The position numbers and the translations under genes were made by a program. Positions 27,781-36,759 of a stretch of DNA of 64,000 nt are shown piece after piece. Numbering within the stretch: position 1 is the stretch's first letter; every line of letters starts with the position of its first letter. Source of the DNA: DVED01 sp963838375 (GTDB lineage Bacteria > Cyanobacteriota > Cyanobacteriia > Cyanobacteriales > Geitlerinemataceae); assembly GCA_963838375.1 (NCBI GenBank), contig CAWIQY010000008.1, positions 558,001 through 622,000 on the forward strand, in the 5' to 3' direction. The notes under the pieces were generated by a model, which saw only the letters and a program-made list of their open reading frames with translations, ran no database searches and had not been told where the DNA came from.

Positions 27781-29059
27781 ATGTCTAACTTTATTTTTGT
27801 TCTAGACACTAATCGCAAACCGCTAACACCCTGCACGCCCGGGATGGCGCGGTCATTACTCAAAGCCAGGAAAGCAGCTATATTCCGTCGCTATCCTTTC
27901 ACCATCATTCTCAACAAGGAGGTGCAAGACACACCAAAACCCCTCACAATCAAACTAGACCCGGGTAGCAAAACCACTGGTATTGCTTTACTCAAAGATA
28001 CTCAACTCATCTGGGCAGCAGAATTAACCCATCGAGGGGCTGCTATCAAAGCTGCTCTGCTCTCTCGCAGACAGCTTCGCCGTGGGAGACGTAACCGCAA
28101 AACTCGCTATCGTCAGGCGCGGTTCCTAAATCGGACTCGCCCTCAAGGTTGGTTAGCTCCCAGCTTGCAACACCGTGTAGATACCACGCTCACCTGGGTT
28201 AATCGAATTTCTCGATTTGCACCTGTGGGTTCTATTGCTCAAGAGCTTGTCAGGTTCGATGTGCAATTGATGCAGAACCCTGAGCCTCTCAGGAGTCGAG
28301 TATCAGCAGGGCGAACTGCAAGGTTACGAGGTCCGCGAGTATCTACTCAACAAATTCAGCCGCCAATGTGTCTATTGCGGGGCGAAAAATACCGCGCTGG
28401 AAATTGAGCATATCAAACCACGTAGCCAGGGCGGCTCTAACAGAGTTTCTAACCTAACTCTGGCTTGCCGTTCATGCAATCAGCTTAAGGGGAATCAAGA
28501 TCTCAAAGATTTTCTGACAGATAAGCCCGACGTATTAAAGCGCGTGCTGGCTCAATCTAAAGCGCCGCTTAAGGATGCAGCAGCGGTCAACACGACGCGC
28601 TGGTCGTTGCTCTCTAGTCTGAAATCAACAGGTTTACCTGTGACAACTGGTAGCGGTGGACTAACCAAATTCAACCGCACCCGACTGGGATTGCCTAAAA
28701 CACACTGGCTAGATGCGGCTTGTGTGGGCAATACTCCCGAATCACTAGAAGTTCTGACCACTAAACCATTGTTAATCAAGGCGGCGGGGCATGGGACTCG
28801 CCAGATGTGCCGTACTGATAAGTGGGGTTTCCCATCGCGCTATGCACCCAGATTCAAGTGGGTCAAAGGCTTCCAGACGGGCGATATCGTCAAAGCGGTC
28901 GTGACGGCGGGTCAAAAAGTTGGTGTTTATGTCGGGCGGGTTGCTGTTCGCTCAACGGGCAGCTTCAATATCTCAACGACTGATGGTCTCGCCCAAGGCA
29001 TTAGTCACAAATATTGCACACCTATTCACAAAAAAGATGGCTATGGTTATATTGCGTAG
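27781..29059 (+). CDS. iscB: RNA-guided nuclease IscB (one frameshift)
   Basis: About 426 residues if joined across a frameshift near 28286. Domain order is that of IscB: PLMP-type N terminus (FVLDTNRKPLTPCTPGMARS), RuvC-I (IKLDPGSKTTGIAL), arginine-rich bridge helix (SRRQLRRGRRNRKTRYRQAR), RuvC-II (SIAQELVRFDVQLM), HNH (CVYCGAKN, IEHIKPRSQGGSNRVSNLTL, CRSCNQLKGNQ), RuvC-III (HWLDAACVG) and a basic C-terminal domain. All expected catalytic residues are present. The break is one extra C (NPE, then LSGVEYQQGEL after correction); literally read, the first frame stops at 28407. If the extra base is a sequencing error this is an intact, ancestor-of-Cas9-type nuclease with its omega RNA. Confidence 0.88.
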
Positions 29060-29066
29060 ACTATGC

Positions 29067-29124
29067 CCCCCGTTTCCTCCCGCCGCCAAGCTGAGTACAG
29101 CTATGGCGGGGGTCTCCACGGGGG
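29067..29124 (+). mobile_element. Right-end hairpin of the IscB element
   Basis: Nested inverted repeats start 7 bases after the iscB stop: CCCCCGT (29067) with ACGGGGG (29118), CCCGCC (29079) with GGCGGG (29105), and AGCT-GAGTAC-AGCT at the tip. Such imperfect hairpins mark the right ends of IS200/IS605-like and IscB elements. It also supplies the leader of yqeY. Confidence 0.55.
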
Positions 29125-29131
29125 AAGAGTG

Positions 29132-29587
29132 ATGAGTTTAAAAGACCGGATTAGCGACCAAATCAAAGCGGCAATGAAATCCAAGGACAAGATTCGCTTG
29201 GAAACCGTCCGCAGTATCAAAAAAATAATCCTCGAAAAAGAATCCAGCATTCGCGGCGAAGGACGAGAATCTCTCACCGAAGCCGAAGAGATGGAAGTGT
29301 TGATGCAGCAAGCAAAACAACGCCGGGATTCGATCGATCAGTACGTCACAGCCGGACGAGAAGACTTAGCCGATAAGGAACGTCAGGAATTGACAATTAT
29401 TGAAGAATATCTGCCCAAACAGTTGACAGAAGAAGAAGTTGGGGCGATCGTTGATGAGATTATCGCCAATGTGGGGGCAACCTCTCCCAAAGATATGGGA
29501 AAGGTAATGGGCCCGGCGATGCAGCGCCTCAAGGGGCAGGCTGACGGCAAACTCGTACAGCAAGTGGTGAAAGCCAAACTGTCCTGA
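29132..29587 (+). CDS. yqeY: GatB/YqeY domain protein
   Basis: 151 residues. Conserved blocks: MSLKDRISDQIKAAMKSKDK, RLETVRSIKKIILEKES, QAKQRRDSIDQYVTAGR, IIEEYLPKQLTEEEV and DMGKVMGPAMQRLKGQADG. The family shares the tail domain of the GatB amidotransferase subunit and is thought to act on tRNA or amino-acyl-tRNA, but its reaction is unproven. The ATG at 29132 follows GGGGGAAGAGTG, so its ribosome site lies at the very edge of the IscB element's right-end hairpin. An in-frame ATG at 29063 would put element sequence into the protein and is rejected. Confidence 0.88.
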   Translation: MSLKDRISDQIKAAMKSKDKIRLETVRSIKKIILEKESSIRGEGRESLTEAEEMEVLMQQAKQRRDSIDQYVTAGREDLADKERQELTIIEEYLPKQLTEEEVGAIVDEIIANVGATSPKDMGKVMGPAMQRLKGQADGKLVQQVVKAKLS

Positions 29588-29677
29588 GTTGTCATTTGTC
29601 GGGGAGAGTGGGGGGAGGGGGGAGATGTTTACAATCGCCCGCACCTCGCACTCTCAGCCACTAGGGAGTCGCCAAGT

Positions 29678-30595
29678 TTACTGTTCCCAATGGGATAGAT
29701 CGCGACCGAGAAATTCGGCTAGCCGTTGGTTGGGTTCGCGGAAATGCTCTAGCAGCATTTGCCGGGTTTCTGGCAGCATCGGGGGTGCTATATATTCTTG
29801 GGCGACGGACTTGGCGTAGGAAGAACGCTTCAACACCGAGAACACGGTATCGCGCCAGGACTGGGGAACGCTTTTGGCGACCTTTGCTAGGAGGGGAATC
29901 GATCTTAAGGGGGCTGTGATCCGTCCGCGCAATGTGTCTTGGAAAAATTTACTCGCGTCATTTGCCCGAATCGGATTCCCTTCAACGAGATCGATGTCGT
30001 CAACGCCGATAAAGCGACAAATTTTGGGTAATGTTTCTTCTGGACGCTCGATTAAGTCATCCATCAGCAGAAACAGAAACGATTCTTTGGGGAAGAATTG
30101 TAGGTAGTTCTCGATTTGCACCATGTAATCGCTGCTTTCGAGACAAATTTTGGTATGCGCGATATGCTCTTCAAAAGTTTCGCGAACTTTGAATTTGCGA
30201 CCGAGATGGCGGTAATAAGCATAAGCCCGATTCACGGGATTTCGCATCAGATAAATCAGCTTGACCTCGGGAACCGTTTGAGCGATCCGTTGTGCCGTTT
30301 TTGGAAACTTGGGAAACTTGGCATAGTCTGTCGAGGCTTCGCCGCAAACCTGATGGGGCTGAGCCGAGCTAAACACCGAAGAATACCAGTCTAAACCTTT
30401 GGCATAGTTTTCATCCATCCCAAAAAAGTTAGGTTCTTTAATGCTCGACAAACTAATTTCTGGGTGACGTTTTAGGTATTCAAACAAGGTTGTCGTTCCG
30501 GATTTCGCCGCACCGATAATAAGAAATTCAGGCAGTCGCAACTGCGGCTGTGTGGGGTTTAGAAGAGTTTCGGAACGATAAGAAGCTGAAGTCAT
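29678..30595 (-). CDS. PAPS-dependent sulfotransferase
   Basis: About 305 residues. Transfers sulfate from PAPS to an unknown alcohol or amine. The 5'-phosphosulfate loop reads FLIIGAAKSGTTTLFEYL and the 3'-phosphate motif LIYLMRNPVNRAYAYYRH; KEPNFFG and GEASTDY also match bacterial N-deacetylase/sulfotransferase-like enzymes. The start at 30595 (MTSASYRSETLL) is preferred: 55 further residues upstream in frame show no family similarity. Single gene, no pathway partner next to it. Confidence 0.85.
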   Translation of the reverse strand: MTSASYRSETLLNPTQPQLRLPEFLIIGAAKSGTTTLFEYLKRHPEISLSSIKEPNFFGMDENYAKGLDWYSSVFSSAQPHQVCGEASTDYAKFPKFPKTAQRIAQTVPEVKLIYLMRNPVNRAYAYYRHLGRKFKVRETFEEHIAHTKICLESSDYMVQIENYLQFFPKESFLFLLMDDLIERPEETLPKICRFIGVDDIDLVEGNPIRANDASKFFQDTLRGRITAPLRSIPLLAKVAKSVPQSWRDTVFSVLKRSSYAKSVAQEYIAPPMLPETRQMLLEHFREPNQRLAEFLGRDLSHWEQ

Positions 30596-31161
30596 AGAGG
30601 TAGATGCTCCCAAATGAGGGGAGAAGTGGAAGATAAGAAACAATCGAGATTCAGACAAGTCAAAATCGAAGACGTTCGCACCGTCAACCCATGCAAAAGT
30701 AATTTTTAAAACAAAATACTCTTTAGTTATTGATGTGGCGATCGTCTCGAACAAATACAAAAAACTACCCGCACAAATTACACGATTATTCGTTTTAGAT
30801 CAAAAGTCTAGGGTATTGTACTTTTTCAGTATTTTTACTGATTTTTGCTAATCTAACACACTTCGTACGTGTAAATACACAGATGACATAAAAATAAGAG
30901 ACCTAGACCGCAGAAATATGGAGATCGAAGAACATAAATTCAAAATAAAATGGATAGTCTTGATGAAAACTTCACAAAAAACTCGTATACATAGGGGAAA
31001 CTACGTGGGGTAACATGGCAAAAAGATGCAACTTCTAGTGATTAGCTACTAGAAGTCTGTTGCTTGCCGATCGGGCTAGTCTGTGGACGATCCCAGTATT
31101 TTTTCGGGGATGCAAGCTAGAATCTAAAAGACCGATCGCGATCGATCTATGACTTTGAGCT
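30596..31161. other. Intergenic region between sulfotransferase and addA-like gene
   Basis: 566 bases, A/T-rich. A hairpin ACTTCTAGT...ACTAGAAGT sits at 31030-31055. An exact 13-base tandem duplication, CTATGACTTTGAG, occurs at 31147-31172 across the addA-like start codon. No RNA gene recognised. Confidence 0.5.
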
Positions 31162-34100
31162 ATGACTTTGAGTCGGCAACAACAAGCGGCAGCTTACGCC
31201 CCCGGTAGCGTCGCCGTGACAGCCGGGGCGGGAACGGGCAAAACCTATATGCTGGTGGAACGTTACCTGTACTATCTGCGGGAACGGGATGTGTCGCCGT
31301 TGGAGATGGTGGCGGTGACGTTTACAGACAAAGCAGCGCGGGAGTTACGATCGCGCATTCGTTCTGCCGTTGCCCGACAATTGCCCGACTCTCCAGACAT
31401 TCTCGCCGAGTTAGAAGCGGCGCAAATTAGCACCATTCATGCCCTGGCAGCCTGGATTTGTCGCCAATATCCCCAGGAAGCAGGAGTCGCCCCAGACTTT
31501 ACCCTTTTGGATGATTTGGAGGGCGGAATTTGGCTTGCCGATGCCAGACAAGAAGCGTTGGCGCGATTACCGGAGAGTATTTATCAACAAGTTCCCTATT
31601 CTTTACTGTCTCAAGCGATCGAAATTCTGATTGCCGATCCGATTTCGGCGCGGCGAAGTTTGGCAAAAGGGACAGAAGATTGCGATCGTCTCTTTGCAGA
31701 AATTCGCCACAGTGCCTTAACCCAATTGTGTGAAAATCCAGACTGGCAACACAGCCGATCGCTCCTCGATCTGCATATTGGGAAAATGGGGGATAAATTG
31801 GAGGTATATCGGCAAGATGCAACAATTGCCATCGCCGATTTAGAACGAGGTTTCAATATTCAAAAATCTTTGGAAACTCTCGCCGGACTGAAAGTGAATG
31901 TTGGGAGTAAAAAGAATTGGGAACCGGGAGTCCTGCCCGTTGTCAAAGAGGCGATCGTTGTTGTGCGAGATCGGGCACAGCAGGCAATGGCAGAAGGTTT
32001 GATTACCCTAGAATTAGGAGAAGCCGACGATCGAGTCGTACCGATGTTATCGGCTTTATCAGAAGCCTTTGACTTAGTGCAAGCCGATCTCGATCGGGTA
32101 AAATTGAGAAGTCGGGTTTTAACCTTTGCCGATTTAGAAGTACGGGCATTACAAGCTTTAAAAAACGATGAGGTTCGTGCCCAATACTGCGATCGATACC
32201 GTGTCTTTTTAGTCGATGAATTTCAGGATACCAATCCCGTTCAAGCCGAACTTTTAGAACTCTTAACTGAGAAAGCCGATTTAACGATCGTTGGCGATGA
32301 AAAACAGTCGATTTACGGCTTTCGTCGCGCTGATGTCAGCGTATTCGATCGATTTCGCGATCGCATTGTTTCTCAACGTGGAGATGTCGTAGAACTGAGT
32401 CTCAGCTTCCGGACTCACAACGGTGCGATCGATCGAATCAACCGCATTTTTCAACCGCTTCTGGGCAGTCTTAACCAAAACTTAGAATCCGACATCGAAC
32501 CGCCACATCCCCCGCCTCATATTCGAGTTTACACCGTCCAAGCGCCCAAAGAAGTCAACAAACCCCAACGCCAACTCGCCGAAGCCCAACACCTTGCCCG
32601 ATTGTTAGCCCAAATGCTGGAAACCCAAACCCCAGTAAGAGACAAACATTCTGCCTTACCCAGATCGATCCGCCCTGGAGATATCGCCATTCTCGCCCGA
32701 ACCTGGGACGCTTTGCAAGTTTATAGCGAAGCCTTGGAAGCTGCCGGAATTCCCGCCGTCGTGGCGGGCGGAGAAAGCTTACTCGCCACTCGCGAAGCTA
32801 AAGATGCAATGGCGTTTCTTCGGTTTCTCGCCGATACTGGCGACGATCTGGCTTTGGTTTCGATTTTACGCAGTCCGTTTTTTGCCGTCAGCGATCGAAT
32901 TTTGTTTCAAATCGCCCAGGAAAAAACATCCCAAAACCCAAAACTAACTTGGTGGCAGCGTCTCCAAGTTTCTACCGAACCGCAACTCGCCGAGATTGTG
33001 GCTACTGTGAAGGAATTACTGAGGGAACGCTATCGCCAACCGCCCACCCGTTTGTTGCAACAAATCGATCGCCTCACCGGGTATACTGCTATCATTGGTA
33101 ACCTTTCTAACGCCGATCGTAGAGAAGCCGATTGGCGTGGGTTTCGGGAACTGGTTCGCACCCTGGAAACGGGAACTGACGATGTGTTTACCGTAGTTCG
33201 TCGCCTCAAACGCTTAATCGAAGCACAAGTTAAAGTTCCTCGCCCTCCTTTAGAGACGAAAGATGCGGTTTCCTTGATGACGATTCATGCCAGCAAAGGG
33301 TTAGAATGGCCCGTGGTTGTAGTTGCCGATTTAACCCGATCAATCCCGAACAATTCTCCACCCATTTACTTCGATCCGGAATTCGGTGTAGGCTGGAAAT
33401 GGGAAGACGAAAATGGGGAATCCTGCAAATCTTCTCTCTATATTCTGTTAGACAACCTGCGAAAAAAACGGGAAGAGGCTGAAACTTTGCGGGTTCTCTA
33501 TGTCGCACTCACTCGGGCAAGAGATGGTGCTATCCTGACTGCAAATGATACCAAAGGTGGCAACCTCGATCGTTTGTTTCCGGGTTTAGAATCCGCTGGA
33601 ATTCCTATCCACACCTGGGAAATCGATTCTGTTTCCCAAACTCCGAACTCCGCACCCCGCACCCCGCATCCCGCACCCCGAAACCCCCACTCTCTCCTCA
33701 CTCCCGTGGGTTCCGGTTTATCCGAACTTCCCGTCACGTCTTTAAGCGAATATGCTGCCTGTCCCCGACGGTTTGAGTTTCGCTTTCTGTTAGGACATCC
33801 GGGTTTGGGAGAAGGAATGGCGATCTCTGGGCGAGTGGGAACTCTCACTCACAAAGCTTTAGAATCGGGGATTCGGGATCTAAAAATACTCTCATCTTTT
33901 GATCGGGAATTAACCTCAATTCGAGTTCAAGAAGCGATCGATTTTGCCGAAAATTTCGATCGTCATCCCGATTATCTTCCGTTTCGTCAAGGGGCGATCG
34001 ATCGGGAAAAATCTGTTACCCTGAAATTTGGCGGACTCACCTTTAATGGCATTGTCGATTTAGTGGGCGAAGACTGGGTATTGGACTATAAAACCGATAC

Positions 34101-34380
34101 GGATATCGCCCCGCAGCACCATCGCTTTCAACTCTGGGCATATGCTGAAGCAACTGAGGTTTCGATCGCTCATATTGCCTATCTTCGTCCTCAGAGTCTT
34201 TACACATTTACCCCAGAAGACTTAACTGCAACCCGCCAAGAAGCCGAACAGTTAGTACAGCAAATTCGATCGGGGAATTACGACCCCACGCCATCTTTAG
34301 AACTTTGCCAAAAATGCGCCTACGCAGAAATTTGTAAATCGGTCATATGGGTGTCACCTCAAGATGCGACCCGCATTTAG
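31162..34380 (+). CDS. AddA-like UvrD-family helicase-nuclease with Fe-S cluster
   Basis: 1,072 residues. Superfamily 1 helicase: Walker A VTAGAGTGKTYMLVERY, Walker B VFLVDEFQDTNPVQAE, GDEKQSIYGFRRADVSVF, then MTIHASKGLEWPVVVV and LRVLYVALTRARDGAIL (motif VI). C-terminal RecB-type nuclease: SEYAACPRRFEFRFLLG, FNGIVDLVGEDWVLDYKTD, FQLWAYAEA and CQKCAYAEIC; the first Cys plus the last three match the AddB-type Fe-S staple. With the AddB-like protein at 17359 it likely forms a cyanobacterial end-processing helicase-nuclease. A Pro/Ser-rich insert at about residue 830 is encoded by a heptamer repeat. Its 3' end overlaps the converging metal ATPase by 27 bases. Confidence 0.88.
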   Translation: MTLSRQQQAAAYAPGSVAVTAGAGTGKTYMLVERYLYYLRERDVSPLEMVAVTFTDKAARELRSRIRSAVARQLPDSPDILAELEAAQISTIHALAAWICRQYPQEAGVAPDFTLLDDLEGGIWLADARQEALARLPESIYQQVPYSLLSQAIEILIADPISARRSLAKGTEDCDRLFAEIRHSALTQLCENPDWQHSRSLLDLHIGKMGDKLEVYRQDATIAIADLERGFNIQKSLETLAGLKVNVGSKKNWEPGVLPVVKEAIVVVRDRAQQAMAEGLITLELGEADDRVVPMLSALSEAFDLVQADLDRVKLRSRVLTFADLEVRALQALKNDEVRAQYCDRYRVFLVDEFQDTNPVQAELLELLTEKADLTIVGDEKQSIYGFRRADVSVFDRFRDRIVSQRGDVVELSLSFRTHNGAIDRINRIFQPLLGSLNQNLESDIEPPHPPPHIRVYTVQAPKEVNKPQRQLAEAQHLARLLAQMLETQTPVRDKHSALPRSIRPGDIAILARTWDALQVYSEALEAAGIPAVVAGGESLLATREAKDAMAFLRFLADTGDDLALVSILRSPFFAVSDRILFQIAQEKTSQNPKLTWWQRLQVSTEPQLAEIVATVKELLRERYRQPPTRLLQQIDRLTGYTAIIGNLSNADRREADWRGFRELVRTLETGTDDVFTVVRRLKRLIEAQVKVPRPPLETKDAVSLMTIHASKGLEWPVVVVADLTRSIPNNSPPIYFDPEFGVGWKWEDENGESCKSSLYILLDNLRKKREEAETLRVLYVALTRARDGAILTANDTKGGNLDRLFPGLESAGIPIHTWEIDSVSQTPNSAPRTPHPAPRNPHSLLTPVGSGLSELPVTSLSEYAACPRRFEFRFLLGHPGLGEGMAISGRVGTLTHKALESGIRDLKILSSFDRELTSIRVQEAIDFAENFDRHPDYLPFRQGAIDREKSVTLKFGGLTFNGIVDLVGEDWVLDYKTDTDIAPQHHRFQLWAYAEATEVSIAHIAYLRPQSLYTFTPEDLTATRQEAEQLVQQIRSGNYDPTPSLELCQKCAYAEICKSVIWVSPQDATRI
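33647..33681 (+). repeat. Heptanucleotide tandem repeat (ACCCCGC)5 inside the addA-like gene
   Basis: Five units of ACCCCGC with single-base variants. Because seven is not a multiple of three, each unit is read in a different frame, giving a Pro/Arg/His-rich linker between helicase and nuclease domains. The reading frame is kept. Confidence 0.75.
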
Positions 34381-36285
34381 AATAGCCAACAGCGCTACCC
34401 CCACATCAGCAAACACGGCTTCCCAGAGGGTAGCAACACCAATCGCTCCCAGAGCAATGAATATACCTTTCACCGCGAGCGCTAGAATGATGTTCTGCCA
34501 AACAATACGAAGGGTTTTATGAGCGATCGCAATGGCTTCTACCACTTTTGATGGAGCATCGGTCATAATTACCACGTCGGCAGTTTCAATAGCAGCGTCA
34601 GAACCGAGTCCACCCATTGCTATCCCGACATCAGCTCTAGCGATCGCAGGTGCATCGTTAATGCCATCGCCAACAAAGGCAACTTTGCTTTTGGTTCGAC
34701 TGGCTCGATGCAAGAATTCCTCTAGTGCGCTTACTTTGTCTTCCGGCAGGAGTTCGGCGCGATATCGATCGAGTCCTAATTTCTGGGCAATGCTATCTGC
34801 GACAAATTGACTATCTCCAGTAAGCATAGCAGTTTCAATACCTCGATCGTGTAAGGCTCGAATTGCCTCTGCTGCATCCTCTTTTAGCTCATCGGCAATA
34901 ATGATGCGTCCGGTGTATTCACCATCGATCGCTAGATGAGCCACTGTTCCATCTACAATACAGACATCATGGGGGATATTTTCTCTTCGCAGCAGACGAT
35001 CGTTTCCAGCAAGCACAATCCGATCGCCCACTTGAGCGCGAATACCGTGTCCCGAAATTTCCTCGTAGTCTTGCACCGTTGAGTCATCAATAGACTTCCC
35101 GTATGCCTCTAGGATCGATTGTGCGATGGGATGATTGGAATGAGATTCAACGGTTGCTGCCAGTTCTAACAGTTGGGCGTTGGTGAATCCGTTTTGAGAA
35201 ATCACTTCGGTGACGTTGAAGTTTCCTTGAGTCAGCGTTCCCGTCTTATCGAAAACAACCGTTTTAATTTGTGTCAGCGCGTCTAAGAAGGTCGATCCTT
35301 TCACCAAAATGCCCCGCTTGGCTGCGCCACCCACACCGCCAAAGTAGCCCAACGGAATGCTAATCACCAAGCCGCAGGGGCAGGAAATCACCAGCAACAC
35401 CAATGCTCGATACGTCCACTCTGCCTGGGTTGCATCACGAATCAACAACGGTGGGAGAATCGCCACGGCTAATGAGAGAACCACGACGACAGGCGTGTAG
35501 TGCCGAGCAAAACGAGTGATAAATTTCTCTGTTTCTGCTTTCTTGCTGCTGGCATTTTCAACTAGATTTAGAATCTTGGAAATCGATGATTCTTCAAACC
35601 GTTTTGTCACCTGTAAGGTGAGTGTGCCGGACTGGTTAATCATGCCTGCCAGGACAGTTTCACCGGCTCTGACGATACGTGGAACCGATTCTCCAGTTAA
35701 TGCTGATGTATCAACCTGGGAGTTGCCCTCCAGAATCTCACCATCTAGAGGAACCTTCTCTCCTGGCTTCACCAAAATGATGTCTCCCACGTTGACTGTT
35801 TCCGGAGAGACTTCTTTCACCGCGCCGTTGACCTTCAAATTTGCAGTATCCGGGCGAACTTCCAGCAGTGATTTGATGGAGCGGCGAGAGCGACCGACGG
35901 AGTATTCTTGAAATAGCTCTCCAACTCGGTAGAACAACATGACTGCGATCGCTTCGGGGAGTTCGTGAATGGCGATCGCCCCCACCGTCGCAAGGGTCAT
36001 CAGGAAGTTTTCATCAAACACCTGACCTCTCAGAATGTTGCGTCCAGCCGCCTTCAGTACAGTCGAGCCACTTAACCAGTAGGCAGGGAGGAAGACAGCA
36101 TATTCACCCAAACTGTAAGGTGTATTATGCAGCGGTTCCTCAAAAATTAACCCCAAAGTAAAGAGAATGATTACCATAATAATTGGCAGGAGTTCCCTTT
36201 TTAGATTGAATTCTCCTCCATGTTCGTGACTGTGGTCGTGATGGCAGCTAGGACATCCACCCGGTTCCGAATTGACTGTACTCAT
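34354..36285 (-). CDS. P1B-type heavy-metal-exporting ATPase (Zn/Cd/Pb/Co-type)
   Basis: 643 residues. Pumps a divalent soft metal out of the cytoplasm. The N terminus is a His/Cys-rich tail (CPSCHHDHSHEHGG) in place of a ferredoxin-like metal-binding domain. Actuator loop TGES (about 195), ion-site motif ISCPCGLVISIP (about 301), phosphorylation site DKTGTLTQG (about 345), nucleotide-binding SNHPIAQ and SGHGI, and hinge GDGINDAPA are all present. CPC followed by G-L and a C-terminal ADVGVALLAILNAGRIL fit the Zn/Cd class. A good ribosome site (AGGAGATAGAG) precedes the ATG. No metalloregulator gene is adjacent. Confidence 0.93.
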   Translation of the reverse strand: MSTVNSEPGGCPSCHHDHSHEHGGEFNLKRELLPIIMVIILFTLGLIFEEPLHNTPYSLGEYAVFLPAYWLSGSTVLKAAGRNILRGQVFDENFLMTLATVGAIAIHELPEAIAVMLFYRVGELFQEYSVGRSRRSIKSLLEVRPDTANLKVNGAVKEVSPETVNVGDIILVKPGEKVPLDGEILEGNSQVDTSALTGESVPRIVRAGETVLAGMINQSGTLTLQVTKRFEESSISKILNLVENASSKKAETEKFITRFARHYTPVVVVLSLAVAILPPLLIRDATQAEWTYRALVLLVISCPCGLVISIPLGYFGGVGGAAKRGILVKGSTFLDALTQIKTVVFDKTGTLTQGNFNVTEVISQNGFTNAQLLELAATVESHSNHPIAQSILEAYGKSIDDSTVQDYEEISGHGIRAQVGDRIVLAGNDRLLRRENIPHDVCIVDGTVAHLAIDGEYTGRIIIADELKEDAAEAIRALHDRGIETAMLTGDSQFVADSIAQKLGLDRYRAELLPEDKVSALEEFLHRASRTKSKVAFVGDGINDAPAIARADVGIAMGGLGSDAAIETADVVIMTDAPSKVVEAIAIAHKTLRIVWQNIILALAVKGIFIALGAIGVATLWEAVFADVGVALLAILNAGRILR

Positions 36286-36298
36286 CTCTATCTCCTAA

Positions 36299-36321
36299 AC
36301 TATTCAACATTTGAACATAGT
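36299..36321 (-). promoter_or_regulatory. Possible ArsR/SmtB-type operator of the metal ATPase gene
   Basis: Imperfect palindrome ACTAT-TCAA-CAT-TTGA-AC-ATAGT, 14 bases upstream of the start codon, where a repressor would cover the promoter or ribosome site. The form resembles operators of metal-sensing ArsR/SmtB repressors. Inference only. Confidence 0.4.
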
Positions 36322-36644
36322 TTCATAGGTAATAGTGAAAAAAAGATTATTTTGTCTAAGTTTGCAACCGTAGTTCTCGCCCGGCACGTCTCGCCAAAAT
36401 CGGTGACAATACAAAATTGAGGTCTCGTCGTCGATCCTTTCCTCCAAACCTCCCAAAATTATTGAGAATGGCGTCATTTAGGAACGAGTTTACAAGGGTT
36501 TTGGGATGTGGTATTATTTAATTTTGTGGCTACGCCCTAACTACTTATCGTACATAAATCTTTGTCAGCGATCGATTTCCCCAGCATTCTCCATCGAAAT
36601 TTGGGAATTCACTGTCCATCCGGAGATTAATCTATCGAAGAACA

Positions 36645-36706
36645 GACGTAGCATTTACCCGAACATCTTACGGACAAACCGACAAGAATCATGCAAATGC
36701 TACGTC
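36645..36706. repeat. Dispersed inverted-repeat element, family A
   Basis: Perfect 12-base arms GACGTAGCATTT (36645-36656) and AAATGCTACGTC (36695-36706). The core CCGACAAGAATCATGC is shared with the copy at 9987. The surrounding 36286-36759 spacer holds no gene. Confidence 0.78.
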
Positions 36707-36759
36707 CCCACCCCAATGGGTTCTAACTGCTATGCACGGGGAACTATAACGATCGACGG

